Source: Cristatella mucedo (taxonomy: Eukaryota > Bryozoa > Phylactolaemata > Cristatellidae). Taken from it: 64,000 bases of DNA. How positions within the stretch are numbered: the stretch's first letter is position 1; every line of letters begins with the position of its first letter. Shown here piece after piece: positions 45,500 to 56,839 of the stretch. A model generated the notes under the pieces. That model did no database searches. It was not told the DNA's origin and worked only from the letters and a program-made list of their open reading frames with translations. The stretch covers positions 912,501-976,500 of the forward strand of contig WPIO01000115.1 of NCBI GenBank assembly GCA_009760855.2, read 5' to 3'. The position numbers were made by a program, and so were the translations under genes.

Positions 45500-46255
45500 C
45501 TGATACAACCAACGTACTGTTTATGGGAAAACAAAGTGTGATTCAGAGTTTGGGATGGTTATCGCTAAAAACCCGCTCTGCCAGCACATCTCCTTTTGAA
45601 TCTGCACGAAATCCAAGTGTCATGTTACAAAGTGACCTTTCGTAAGACAACCACATCAGCTTCTCAGTTTCAGTTAAGTTTGCCTACTTTCAGCTACATA
45701 ACATTGCTAAAAGGTGGGCTTTTCTAGACAGGAATACCACACCTAAATTGGTCTGTACATTTGTGACATCCCGTCTCGACTTCTGTAACTCACTTCTTGC
45801 TGGTCTACTGGCATGTGCAAACAGGCGCTTACAGCTGGTGCAAAACTCTGCAGCTAGGCTTGACTGTCGTGAGCATCGCAGTTGCCACATCATACCTTTT
45901 CTCGCAGACCTGAACTGGCTCCCGGTCAAGCAGTTCAATGAATTCAAGGTTCTGTAACTTACTTGTAGGTCCCTTCATTTTGTGGCTCCAGCCAACGCAT
46001 CAGAGCAACTGCTCTATCAAGCTAAGCGTCGTACCACCTGCTTTTCTGAATCTGACCATTTACCAACACGCCCTACGAACCTCAAATCCTTTGGAGACCG
46101 TGCCTATAGCTCTTATGCTCCCAAAGTCGAGAGTTCACTTCCGACTGGCGTCACGGTATCACCTGACCTGGCGATATTTAAAAAGAAGCTAAAAAAACGC
46201 ATTTATGTACCACAGCATTCGGCGGGTCCATGTGATTAATCTCGTGTATGGCTGT
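45500..46255 (+). mobile_element. LINE family A C-terminal copy without its 3' end
   Basis: Starts at the NDDKTNLLVMGK codons (GATACAACCAACGTACTGTT) and keeps SRLDFCNSLLAGLLACANRR, LADLNWLPVK and the SFGDRAYSSYAPK region. It stops at about 46255 just after the ORF end. Hairpin and tail are missing, so it was cut after insertion or has been recombined. Confidence 0.78.
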
Positions 46256-46384
46256 GCGTCATCGCCTAGTCTCGGGTATGAGGACAAGTGAGAGAATTAC
46301 CAATATTGCCTGGCGGTCCGCCAGCTACTTAGTGCCCCGGTAAGGCCTGGCTACCAGAAGACCCATCAGGTTCGTCACGAATTA

Positions 46385-46960
46385 ATTAGGTTATAACTCG
46401 TCGTTTAAATCGATGTGAATCATGTGATTATTCTGGTGACCTTGATTGATGACTCCGGGACTCTTTATACCAGCATATCGGCTATGGCTTTCTGAGTAGC
46501 TTTCAATGTTCCGCAGGGACTAGCCAGAATGTAATTTTTTTTAAATTACAGTTACTTTACTAACTTGATTTGCATGCAAGGGTCTGTGCATATCACCCTA
46601 AACCATGTATGCTTGACATTGAGCCTGCAACTGCTACCTATTCTACCGTGTTTCCTTTGCAGAAAATATAAAGTGCCTAGAAAGAGACTGAGTTCTGAGT
46701 TGAAAGTTGCTTCGACGTATCGATACATGAGAAGCACTATGATCATGATGGCAGTCGTCTGGTGCACTCCATTCCTAGCTTATTCGTCGCTTTTTAATTG
46801 CTTACGGAACAGTGACTTAGGAAACTCCTGCGAGCTTTTGTTTTTCTGAGAGCACATATCTTTACACAGATCCAAGCCCGCTTTCATAAAACATATTTCT
46901 GAAAAAGTCAGCAGCCCTTATTGCTCCATTTAGATATTTCAAGCATAAATTGGGTCACGT
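46385..46960 (+). repeat. Composite repeat R1, longest copy, with an internal LINE-like tail
   Basis: Blocks: AACTCGTCGTTTAAATCGATG (echoed at 11260), GACTCCGGGACTCTTTATACC, GCAGGGACTAGCC, a family-A-like 3' UTR with TTTCCTTTGCAG and AAAGTGCCTAGAAAGAGACTGAGTTCTGAG, then GTGCACTCCATTCC through CATAAAACATATTTCTGAAA. It shares order and content with 8655-9290. The coding frame at 46565-46849 spans a UTR and is not convincing. Confidence 0.55.
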
Positions 46961-46964
46961 ACCA

Positions 46965-48000
46965 AGATTCAATCCTGGTTGTTGGACAATTTCTCGAAAT
47001 CAAATGACGATAAAATGTAACTGCTCCTCGTATTAAACACAAAGCGCAGTTGTGTGACCATCATCGCATACTCAAAATGTATGTGTCATTTTCAACACCT
47101 GTCTAAATTGTAAAGCTTCATTCAGAAGACTGCTTTTACAGCGAGCCATCGCGTCCAATCCATAGGTATAATAAGGAGCTGTCTTCCCTTATGGCTTGCA
47201 AACCAGTCAGCTGATTTTTTATTTCTTTGTAGGCTAAATTTGTGCAATTACGTTTTGGCTAGACTTCCAAAAAATAATAAGCCACTGCAAATGACTATTA
47301 ATATGGCTGCAAGACTAGTTTTCAAGTCCAAGAGGTTTGACCACGTGTGTCCTCTGCTAAAAGAGCCGCTATAAATGAATGTATAGATATGTAACTCATT
47401 TTTATAGCGCCCTAATAGAACTTAATGTCTATTCAGGTACTTCACGTATGCCTCGGCCCTCGAGCCCACGACCTCAGTCCGATTTTCTTGGGGCGAGCAT
47501 ATTACTATAGCCACCATTCGAATAAGGGATACAGAGAAAACTTCTTACGCTGACCCACTTGCCCCGCAAAGACTTAGCTCCCCATACCTAGCTGAACAGT
47601 TGCACCAGTTTCAGTCTCATTGTACCCTCCAGTCCTGCATTTTTGATGTAATAGATATTCCATGCCATTACTTAAAGGCCTTAGGCGACAGAAGCTTTTG
47701 CTCTGCAGGTCCTAGACTTTAAACTGCTCTCCTGCTAGCGACTTTGGCTCATTCTTTCCTGTGGTCCCGAGCAGCTACTTCAATGCTACCCACTCCTCAA
47801 CTGCTCTCCCGACTCTGCAATGCTTCCTACTTTATCTTTTTTTTGCGGTAGATGAAGTCTGTTGACAATCAAATACGTACCAAATTCCGCTTAGGCTGCT
47901 ATTGATCTACATAAATCTCTTCTTTTTAACTTCCACATAGTCTTTGAGGCTTTGTGGAGTTACAAATGGAGATACGTTGCATTACATCACATGATATTAC
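46965..48000 (+). mobile_element. LINE family B copy, interrupted by a SINE
   Basis: The left part matches the family B late RT (the KLNNNKTELLLV and SLIQKSASTACHH region of 59553) in broken frames. 47260-47380 covers the RLQMTINMAARLVFKSK-like part. A SINE lies at 47390-47515. The C-terminal region (LAPYLAEQLHQFQSH-like) and 3' UTR follow, to GTGGAGTTACAAATGGAGAT and an ATTACATCACATGATATTAC tail near 48000. Confidence 0.75.
47390..47515 (-). mobile_element. tRNA-headed SINE with a LINE-like tail, inserted in LINE B
   Basis: Minus strand: a decayed A box (TATAGTAATATGCTCGCCCC), then GAGGTCGTGGGCTCGAGGGC (B box). The 3' segment is CCTGAATAGACATTAAGTTC followed by TATTAGGGCGCTATA. Its last 35 nt are even closer to the family A tail than those of the copy at 45078. 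Host LINE B sequence is present on both sides. Confidence 0.7.
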
Positions 48001-48004
48001 ATTG

Positions 48005-48155
48005 CATTACACCACATTCTTCTCAGCTTTCCTTGGCAGCTACCTTTGAATCTTTTATGATACACCAACTTATTTAACTGCTCTCTTTTTGTAAACGGTG
48101 CCTGTCCCTTCTCTTTGTGCGTGGGATTAAGTCCGTTGGTTAATCGATAGTTTTT
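48005..48155 (+). mobile_element. LINE family B 3' UTR scrap
   Basis: TTCTCAGCTTTCCTTGGCAGCTACC, CAACTGCTCTC and CCTTCTCTTTGTGCGTGGGAT match the family B UTR after the ORF, directly following another family B tail. Confidence 0.6.
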
Positions 48156-48364
48156 AAAGACTTCTTAATCTGTAACCTGATTTTTGGTATTAGTGGAACG
48201 GCAGGTGATATAAGGACTTAGTTACGCTGGTAAAGTATGTCTCGAGGTTTTTAAAGGTATATTATAGTCATCTTTTGCTTGTTTGCATGTAGCTGGGGAT
48301 TTTTCAAAGCCATTATGTGCACCTACTTTAAGTCATATTAGTTAAATATTCTCCAATTTTTAAC

Positions 48365-48376
48365 ATACACACACAC

Positions 48377-48431
<55 letters not shown>

Positions 48432-48488
48432 CATATGTATATATATATATATATATATACATACATATACATATATTTATATATACAT
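48365..48488. repeat. (AC)n/(AT)n microsatellite
   Basis: A short ACAC run followed by about 110 nt of AT alternation with scattered CAT/TAC interruptions. Confidence 0.93.
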
Positions 48489-48739
48489 CTATTGGCTTAA
48501 ACCCATACAGAAACTTGAATTCGACTAAGGTGCTTTACCTTTCTCTATATAGCACTGGCCCACAACCATGGTTATCAAATGAATTAACTTGCCATAGTTT
48601 TATACTAAAATCTCAGTGACTTCAGCTATTCAGATTGACGAACTTTAGACGCGAGAGTACTGCTAATAAGGATGGATCATTTGAAATTATTGTGCACTTG
48701 ATATCGTTATCTTACCTTGTAATGTACTTCGTTTTGCAT

Positions 48740-49340
48740 ACTCAGCTGGTATCCGAAATCCTTCCTTAAGGCCGAGAAATATTTTAGCGGTCGCACCGCT
48801 CGTCAGTTTTTACGGAAGAGCTTGGATGGCGGCCGGCTGAGTAAAGGCTATAGAGCTGAGGTTTTAATCTGGCCTAAGGGGTCGTTCTCGGCTTGTCTCT
48901 TTAATAGTTAGCTGAGCTGCTCCACCAGTTTCAGCCTCCTCTTACACTCGGACCCTGTGGGCGATGTATAAGATGGTCAATTCCTCCGCTTATAGACCAT
49001 TGACATAAAACATTTCGATCAGCTGATATTATACTGTGGCACACAATTCCACTATTTTTGTGCTACAGCAACTACTAAACTGCTGCAGACTATAACTCAT
49101 TCTTTCTAGCAGTCCGGAACTGCTACTTCCATGCTACTCATTATTTCATCTGCTCTCCTGACTCTACTATGCTTTCCTCTTTCCATTTGTCGTGTGAGAT
49201 GACGTATTTCGGCTTATGAATGCCTACGGAAAGTCGCTTAGGCTGAGAGCGAGCGACAAAACTCTCCTGTGGAACAACCACATAGTTGTCGTCGCTTTGT
49301 GGAGTTACATGCAGATATACAGCATTGCTTGTCGAACATC
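48740..49340 (+). mobile_element. LINE family B C-terminal and 3' UTR copy
   Basis: The left part (CAGCTGGTATCCGAAATCC, GCTTGGATGGCGGCC) parallels 54580-54680. The middle has CTGAGCTGCTCCACCAGTTTCAG (AELLHQFQ) and the 3' UTR has TGCTACTTCCATGCTACTCA, AAAGTCGCTTAGGC and TTTGTGGAGTTACATGCAGATA. Frames are broken. Confidence 0.7.
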
Positions 49341-49539
49341 CTCACTCCATTGGCATGCTGTCTTTCTCTATCATTTGCTTCCATCCATCAAGTCGTTCTC
49401 GAACAAATTAAAAAGATGTATTTAACCAGTCCTTAGGTAATACACACTAGAAGCATCAAGATCGTTTCAATCCACGGTTGCTTTTTGCAATAATCCAGTA
49501 TCCAATGGGTATCAGCTGAAGGTGAGTTCGTCAGGCAGA

Positions 49540-49865
49540 GGTGCCAGCAATTTGTGTGTCCCTTACTCTAGGCAGCATGCTGAAAGACAGCAAAGCCAAA
49601 ACTGGAGGGATGTGATATTTCATGCTTGCCATTTGGATCAACCAAGCTGCTGTGGATTTTTTACCACCCAAAAACTAGTAAGATCACATCAAAGATTTTT
49701 CCATTTAGGGAACTCATTAATCTAGACCGTATTTTAATTAATCTAAATAAATTGATTCAGTCTTCCAGAAACACTAGGCATTTTCAAGACCTAGAAACTT
49801 AAAAATTGGCTTAAAAGATCGACGTCCCATCGTTTACTTGGAAACCTGTATATCTTGCATATATC
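49540..49865 (+). repeat. Dispersed repeat E, copy 1
   Basis: Shares ordered blocks with 61190-61490: GACAGCAAAGCCAAAACTGGAGG, GATCAACCAAGCTGC, GCATTTTCAAGACCTAGAAACT and GTATATCTTGCA. No coding assignment. Nature unknown. Confidence 0.45.
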
Positions 49866-50004
49866 TAAATCTTTTCCTTAAGCATGATAATTTGTAAGAG
49901 ACAGCATGGCAAAAAGAACATAAACACCATGAAACCGGCACAGTTAATACATTTTCGGATATATCCCAAGTTTCGCGCTTTAAAGAAACGAATGCTACAA
50001 TACA

Positions 50005-50135
50005 AATATAATTCATTTTTATTTCACTGTAAGACGACGAAGTGTCTAACCAGCCGGTTCAAGCATGCCCCAGGACTCAACCTCATGACCCAGGTCCGAC
50101 CTTGGTCGACTAGAGTGACTGCGCGACTGGTGCAG
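50005..50135 (-). mobile_element. Degraded tRNA-headed SINE
   Basis: Minus strand: A-box-like CAGTCGCGCAGTCACTCTAG and B-box-like GGGTCATGAGGTTGAGTCC, about 45 nt apart. A decayed tail region follows, ending AAAAATGAATTATATTTG, which recalls the ends of the copies at 45078 and 47390. The hairpin is no longer recognisable. Confidence 0.55.
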
Positions 50136-50379
50136 TAATATTAATAATAAAATAAAGTGTGTGTAAAACGTGTGAGATCACTCAAATTATCGCCTCCTAA
50201 CCTCGAGCGCTTTAACGTGCATTTACGTTCATTGCATAATACTTCCGAAAACCGATGTTCTTGCAAACATCGTATACGTAAACGATACAGCTAAGACCGG
50301 TTTAAAGTTATCCTGATTTTTATTTTGACCCTAGTGCATAAGAAGTTACGTGCCTCTGGACATCTAACCACTTATTGCT

Positions 50380-50985
50380 TCGGGCTGCTGGGACTCCCAC
50401 ACCACAGCTGCCTTAGCTACGCCGGCGGTTAGTAGCCTGCTTGTTCGTTATGATCGTCAGCAGCTGCTATCGCTTTGTCATCATAGATCAAATGTATTCC
50501 TGGATATTAATCTTGTCGCTAAGATTCATGAACTATGCATTAACAAAAAAAAAGCAACCTGCAGCCGCCGCAGCGGCCGGAACAGCCAGCTAAGAAGCCG
50601 CTCGTTGGGCAGGAACTGCAAGCTGAGTAGCCGCTCGTTTAGTATTCCTAGCATTGTATCGAACCGCTCAGCAAGCTCCTCCTCATGCATCACTGTAAAT
50701 CTCTCTAAATTAGTAGTCGTTAGGCCTGTTATAATTCCATCGGCCGGACATAAGGCTTGCCTTTGGAATCCTCACTCAATGTGCGAAAAACCTCAGGTAA
50801 TAAGCGACCTTATTTCTGAAAATGGTATCGACCTGCTCGCCCTAACTAAAACTTGGCTGAAATCGATAAACTGCCCGACAACTAAAGACGCTACTCCATC
50901 CGGTTTCTCGTTCTTTCACACCCCAAGATCAATCAAAACTGGTGGTGGAGTTGCTATAATCGTGAGCTAAAATGTCTTTAGACTT
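50380..50985 (+). mobile_element. LINE family A 5' part: ORF2 start and endonuclease N-terminus
   Basis: The translation shows YDRQQLLSLCHHRSNVFLDI, a low-complexity basic/Ser segment, then the EN start CLWNPHSM...KPQVISDLISE (residues 50-80 of the 121-codon frame from 50605) and LLALTKTWL (E of the usual LTETWL is now K). It ends with GGGVAII at 50985. It is the only visible 5' region of the family. The APE-type endonuclease would nick the target DNA. The usual LTETWL glutamate is a catalytic residue, so this copy looks inactive. Confidence 0.75.
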
Positions 50986-51122
50986 GTTTAGTTTCCCCGT
51001 TGTTGTTGGTGCATGCTTTATTGTAAAGAGTATTAACCTGACTCGTCTTACCCTGGCTCGGCAGCTTGATCAGCAGCAGCTTGGCTGGAGTACTGCTGGG
51101 TTTGGCAGGAATTAGCCTCTGA

Positions 51123-52562
51123 CCCCTGGAACCTGGTTACAAACGACCTACTTAAGAAATCAGACACGGGTAGAGTGTCTCTGCTTGTTTTGATCGATCT
51201 TTCGGCCGCTTTTGATAATATCGAACACACAGTTCTTTGGTAGCCCCTCTCATCTCGCCTGGGCATCACTGGCTCTGCTCTGCAGTGGTTCAGGTCCTAT
51301 CTCTGTGGCAGACTCCTGAGTATTGACATGAATGGACAGATATCATCTGAAGTACCTGTGAAATTTGGAGTACCTCAGGGCTCCGTGCTAGGTCCGGTTC
51401 TTTTCATGGTTTATACTCTCCCTCTTGCTGATGTGATTGCCAAGCACAATCTAGGCTTTCCCGTATATGCCGATGACACTCAGTTGTACGTTTGCTTAGA
51501 TCCCTCCCAGCATTCGAGCACCTCAAATTCTCTCAACTGATAAGCTGCATGTATTGATGTCATCTGCACATGGATGGCAGCCAATTTTCAAAAACTAAAC
51601 GATGATAAAAAAAACTTACTAGTTATGGGCAAACCCAGTGTGATTCAGAGATTGGAAAGGCCGAGTCTCAAATAGGCTCTGCCAGTATATCTCTAGTGGA
51701 ATCAGCTCGAAATGTAGGTCTCATATTCCAAAGCGACCTCGCGTTGGACGACCATATCAGCTTCACAGTCGAATCAGCCTATTTTCAGCTTCATAACATT
51801 GCTAAAATTCTGGTTGTTTAGATAGGAATACCACACCTAAGATGGTCCGTGCATTTGTGACATCCCGCCTCGACTTTAGCAATTCACTGCTTACTGGCCT
51901 ACCAGCATGTGCGATCAGGCGATTGCAGCTGGTGCAAAACTGTGAAGGTAGGCTTGTCTGTCGTGAGCGTCGTGGTTGCCACATTACTCTACTTGTCGCA
52001 GTCTTGCACTGGCTACCGGTCAAGCAAGGGATTGACTTCAAGGTTTTGTTGCTCACTTTTAGGTCCTTTCGTTCTATAGCTCTAGCTTATCTCTTAGATT
52101 GACTACCCCATCAGGCCAAGCATCGTACCACCTGCCTTTCGGATTCCAACAGTGAACAAATTCCTTGTACACTCTTAAATTCTCAGGAGACCGGGCGTTA
52201 AGTTCGTATGCTCCCAAAGCCAGGAACTCCCTCCCGACCTGCATCACGACATCCCATGACCTGACCAATTTTAAACGGAACTTAAAAACACACCTATATA
52301 GGACAGTATTTAGTTGGTCCCTGTGACTGGTCCTTCATGTGCTTACTCGCACTAACACTGTGTATGCTGCCACTAACAACATTTGCATGCTGACCCTTTG
52401 CATGTCACCCTAACCGTGTTTATTATTTTGTTTGTTTTTCAAGCATGATTTTGCTTACCATTCAATTGCATTTCACTTTGCAGCAAATGTAAACCGCCTA
52501 GAAAGAGATTAAGTTCTTTGAGGGTGCTTTATTAAGTACAATAATAATGTTAATGTTATTAC
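51123..52562 (+). mobile_element. LINE family A RT to tail, joined to the 5' part by a deletion
   Basis: Starts at the VYNDLLRN codons and keeps LDLSAAFDNIEH-like motif A, PQGSVLGPVLF, VYADDTQLYV (51328-51540) and C-terminal blocks to the 3' hairpin and TACAATAATAATG tail. Several frame breaks. With 50380-50985 it looks like one full-length insertion that lost most of EN, the linker and the RT start; about 135 nt of unassigned sequence sits at the join. Confidence 0.82.
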
Positions 52563-52739
52563 TCGAGGTAAAATTGTGAAAGATTTTAAGGCTCTTACTA
52601 ACATCAAGCTAAAAGTGGAATGCAGTGTTTCTACATTTCATTTCTGAAATGCACATTCACTTGGAAAAAAAGTAAACGGAAGGGTAATATTTAGTTATGG
52701 CGTATCAATGGTGCCCTGAGTTCTCGTATTCAGTTATGG

Positions 52740-53145
52740 ATTGCTTAGAATGGTATAACACATCTAAATTTCAGAATGCATTCGTAAAACCACGTCGTGG
52801 CCACTGCAATTGAATGATCACTGGTGGTCCTTCCTGTCATATCCATGTGCTTCCAGCGGGTAAAAAACTGTGTAGCTAGACTAGCCAGCCGTGAGCTTTT
52901 CAGCTTTTACAGCACAGTGCACCACTCCTTGCTGACATGCAGTGGCTCACAGTCAGTCAACCCATTAACTTGGAAGTTTGGTCGCTTACTTATAGGTCCC
53001 TTTGCTCTTTGGCTCTAGCCTATCTCTCTTATCAGGCCAACTGATAGTCCAAGCATATCTCTTTTCAGAATATAATCTTGTACTAATTTTAAATCCTTCA
53101 GAGACCGGTCATGAACTTCCTGCTCTCACAGAGCCTGGAACTAGG
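52740..53145 (+). mobile_element. Old LINE family A-like C-terminal fragment
   Basis: Codons for SRLDFCN... are replaced by divergent sequence, but VKNCVARLASRELF, the HWL-like MQWLTVSQ and the FGDR...AWN-like region are recognisable. No tail. Strong divergence suggests an old copy or a sister family. Confidence 0.6.
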
Positions 53146-53149
53146 CCGT

Positions 53150-54560
53150 CGGCTGAGAGTATGTTGTGAAATAAAAAACAACACGAGACGATCTAACAGC
53201 CGCTTCCGTAAAGTGCTTGCAAAGGTGCCTAAACCATTCTAAATAGCCCACGACGAACTATGACTTTCTGCATCAAGTTGTGGCTGGCATGCTTAAAATG
53301 CACTAGAGTGCATAACGCACTTAAATGCTCTACCTCTGCATTTCACTAGTAGTGCCCTTAAGACTGGCTTTCGTACAGTAATAGTAACAGGAATCGCACG
53401 GTTTTATTTTACGATCGGGTCAAATGATTTGGTGAAGCACGAGGATCCTGTAGAAAAAATAGCTCTATGTAGTCATAAGCAATAGCTATAACGTTAGTAA
53501 GGAAATAATAAGAGAATAGCCATTTACATAACAGATAAAAACTCACTGACCACATGCCCCACTTCTCTGCAACGACCTTTAGCCTCCCATACGTACCAAA
53601 TTCAGGACGACCCCTAAGCGGGCGGATGACTTGCATCCATACTTACTATGCCGAGGTCGCCAGGTTGGCCAATATTTTATGAGATTGGTTCCATTTACAA
53701 TACTCGAAACCCAAACGAATGATGTCACCTTTTTTAAGAGTTTTATATGATGTATGCTCTGTGAAAAGATCCCTAGTAATATTTTATATCTAGACTACAG
53801 AGATTGTGGATAAAATAGATGTCACCCGCAATTTGAAAATTTAATTAGGCCATGAGTACTGGCAGCTAATTGCAGCAGTAGAATCTTACGTACGATTGCA
53901 AAACTATTTGGGTCTTTTTCTAAGTAATTATTGTATCACTTATAGATTTTAGACGTCTTAATCTAGCAATGCTATGGTGAAATAAACGCAGTAGGCCGTA
54001 CTCTGGCAGATTTAGGCTGCGATTTTACAATCCTCATCAAATCAAAGTATTCAGAAAATAAATTAAATCACGAGCGGAAGATTTGGGGACATCTAGCTGA
54101 CGAATAAATCGACAGCGGTTATGGCTCGCCTGCAGAAGTTTGAAAAAACCTTTGTAACATGAAGATTTGGCAGATACCTGAAAATGTACGCACTATATTA
54201 GCATTGTATGCAGAATTATACGTTATTTGTTTTAATATTTTCGGCAGAGAATTTTGCCAATTTTTTAAGGACGGCTCAGAGAACCTTTTCCACTCAAATC
54301 CATTAGATTCCTCTTATTCTTGAGGGTCCATATCTATTCGTAGGTGGACAAGTGGCAGTATAGCATTAGGAATTATGCTGTCCCGATTACCAGCTTTGGT
54401 TTTTCACGTGAATATTTGGCAGTTGAAAGCTTTGGAAATTTACTGTAATCTCATTAGGCATAGCTATGCAGAAGAACCCAGGTTTGAATGGAGAGTATGG
54501 TTTATTACGCTGGAGAGTTATCAAATGATTAGGTGATTGATGTTGCTGCGTTAGCTCGTA
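53150..54560. other. No recognised gene
   Basis: AT-rich. A 75-codon minus-strand stretch at 53409-53636 has a hydrophobic middle but no known motif. Nothing else identified. Confidence 0.4.
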
Positions 54561-54564
54561 ATGT

Positions 54565-55190
54565 GCTTCTTTGTTCTTACTGAGCTACCATCCGTCCTGC
54601 TTCTCTCAGGCCGAGATAAATTTTGAGGTCTGGATATGTGACTTTTTTGCTGGAAGATGTTCGATGGCTGCCTTTTGAACAACGGCTACTAAGCAAAAGT
54701 TGTGTAATGCTGGTGCAAAGGTCCACCACCACTTTGGTCCTCAATACCCAGCTGAGGTTCTCTACTGGTGTCAGGTTCCTCGTACAGTCAGATGCTCTGT
54801 GGACAAGTTAGACACATTAGCTATCCAATTCATCAGCTTAAAGACGGTTGGTAAAAGATGCTTTAGCTGAGCAAGGCCTAGGCTATGGCAGTGTCTTCCA
54901 CTAAGGTCATAGGACGAGAATTACGCTGCTTCTGTCGGCTATGAGGAATTCTTTGCAGCCGCCCCGAGCTGCCACTGCACTGCTTCTCAGTACCTAGATT
55001 AACATCCTGACTTGGCTTAGCACACTTTCTTTCATTAGAGGTGAAGTTGCCTGTTTGCTGCAGAACGGTTACCAAAAGGTGCTTACTCTTTATGTAAGCT
55101 ATACATACTTCTCCTGCGATGCACCTGAGAAGTCTTTGTGGCTTTGTCTTGTAAATGAAAGAGATACACTATGCTACATTAAATCTCATA
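54565..55190 (+). mobile_element. LINE family B C-terminal and 3' UTR copy
   Basis: The open stretch 54623-54811 reads FLLEDVRWLPFEQRL, the family B form of the C-terminal HWLP box. It is followed by an LKTVG... segment (CTTAAAGACGGTTGGTAAAAG), UTR blocks (GAGCTGCCACTGCACTGCTTC) and GTCTTTGTGGCTTTG... AGAGATACACTATGCTACATT at the end. Confidence 0.65.
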
Positions 55191-55194
55191 GCAT

Positions 55195-55585
55195 TGGTAA
55201 AAAGCTTCTTTTAATAGCCTTTAATACAGGTCAAAACCTGTGTTAACCAGCTTAATTTAATTTAATACCAATTTGATCAGAAATACTAAAAATTTGTCCA
55301 GGCGTCTAGAACAGTGCACCTTGCGGTCTTATGTGCCCAATCTTTTCGTTGGGTGGCATGAGATCTATTGCCGACGGAAGCTAATGGAAAGCGGCTCAAT
55401 CTTTAAGTGAATTATCTCAAGCTTTTCCGTCTAAGTACCCCTTGATCCACACTGTGGCCTTGTAAAGATACAGCTAGGAAGAAATTACCTAACACGGTTA
55501 TAAGACCTTATAATAGGAACTCATTATAAATTATAATAATCAATACACCTTGAATGCAGCCTTAGGAAAATAGTTTCTTTGTAGG
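55195..55585. other. No recognised gene
   Basis: AT-rich spacer without identifiable motif. Confidence 0.4.
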
Positions 55586-55589
55586 TATA

Positions 55590-56340
55590 TTATCAGTGCT
55601 GTAATCTAACCACGATCGAAAAGTTTGTGGTAGTTTATGGAAATGGGCGTATGGCCTACAAAGATAACATGATACGATTTTAGTTATGCCATGGCTAATT
55701 GTTATTATGGCTAATGGTAACTGGCATGACGTCGGTGCATCTAAACACATCAGACATTAATCACAGAGCCCCTGAAATAGCTCTAAGTGCCTAGTGATTT
55801 GAAACTTCATTTACTGTCTCCCAGTCAAGATGCTGCTTGAAGTCTGTCGGGAGTGGTTTCTGGGCTTTCAGGACATGTGAACTAAAAGTGCCGTATCCAC
55901 AACATTTTAGCTTAATTCGAGGAATGCTTCACCATTTAAAAGTATAACGAGGGTGCTATAATGCCTAGACGGATGGGTGAGTAGTTCTGATGGATCGGCT
56001 ACGCGAGGGCAGGAGGATGACAGAGCACAAAGGTGACTGACGGAACCTTAAAGTCATTAAGCCGTAACTTAACTGCAATTGAATTACCTTCATGTTTACA
56101 TTATTTTAAAAGGCAGTGCAGATAGGCTATAAGTGGTTCAATGTTGCAAATGTGATTCTCGTGACAGACGCGCTAAGCTGTGCTGTTTTCCTCGAATGGT
56201 AAGCGTCAGGTCGCAAATGCGCACAGGCACACTTGCATTGCAAGTAGCAAGTTTTTGAAGTCAGTATGGGATGTCAAAAATGTATGTACCGCGTCCCATG
56301 TAGTATCCGTCTCCAAGCTAGGCTAAAACTGAGCTACGCG
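55590..56340 (-). mobile_element. Old LINE A-like fragment, antisense
   Basis: On the plus strand the antisense order is kept: a decayed UTR, GGGAGTGGTTTCTGGGCTTTC, GTGAACTAAAAGTGCCGTATCC (antisense of the FGD/SSYAP codons), CGGAACCTTAAAGTCATTAAG (HWLP region), GTTTTTGAAGTCAGTATGGGATGTC (SRLDFCN region). Heavily diverged; right end near the DKDTTSK codons. Confidence 0.62.
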
Positions 56341-56349
56341 ATTTGGCTA

Positions 56350-56838
56350 ATAGGTTTTCCGTGAAAACTCCGCACTCAATATTTTAATTTTGAATGCTTA
56401 AAGCAAAAGATACGTTTTCTTTTTATTGCCTGATATTTGAGTTGTGTACTTAATGTCCGAGAAACAAGTCTTAGTTATGTTATCCTTACAAACTTTAAGC
56501 TCAAGTTCTCCCGACCTGCACGTTCGGCATCAGTTCCGTTTGTAATAGCGTTTTCCCAGAAACAGATTCAAAGCCACTTTGATGTACGATCCAGAATAAG
56601 TTTTCGCGCTTTTATCGCGTGCTGCGCGACAGATGAAACTCTCTGAAACAAATATATTGATGTCGTAGAGATGTATCTGTTGTTATGGACAGATGGTGAA
56701 TGCTGAATTTGAGGAAAGACAACTAGAGTATGAATCCTCTGTACCTCACCTTAACCGATCGTAATCACGTTGCTAGTGTTTGGCTCATGCAACGCAGCTC
56801 AGTCGCCCCAACAGTGGTCGTACTAGCATATAAATTCG
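56350..56838. other. No recognised gene
   Basis: A 69-codon open stretch at 56437-56646 has no known motif. Nothing else identified. Confidence 0.4.
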
Positions 56839-56839
56839 G

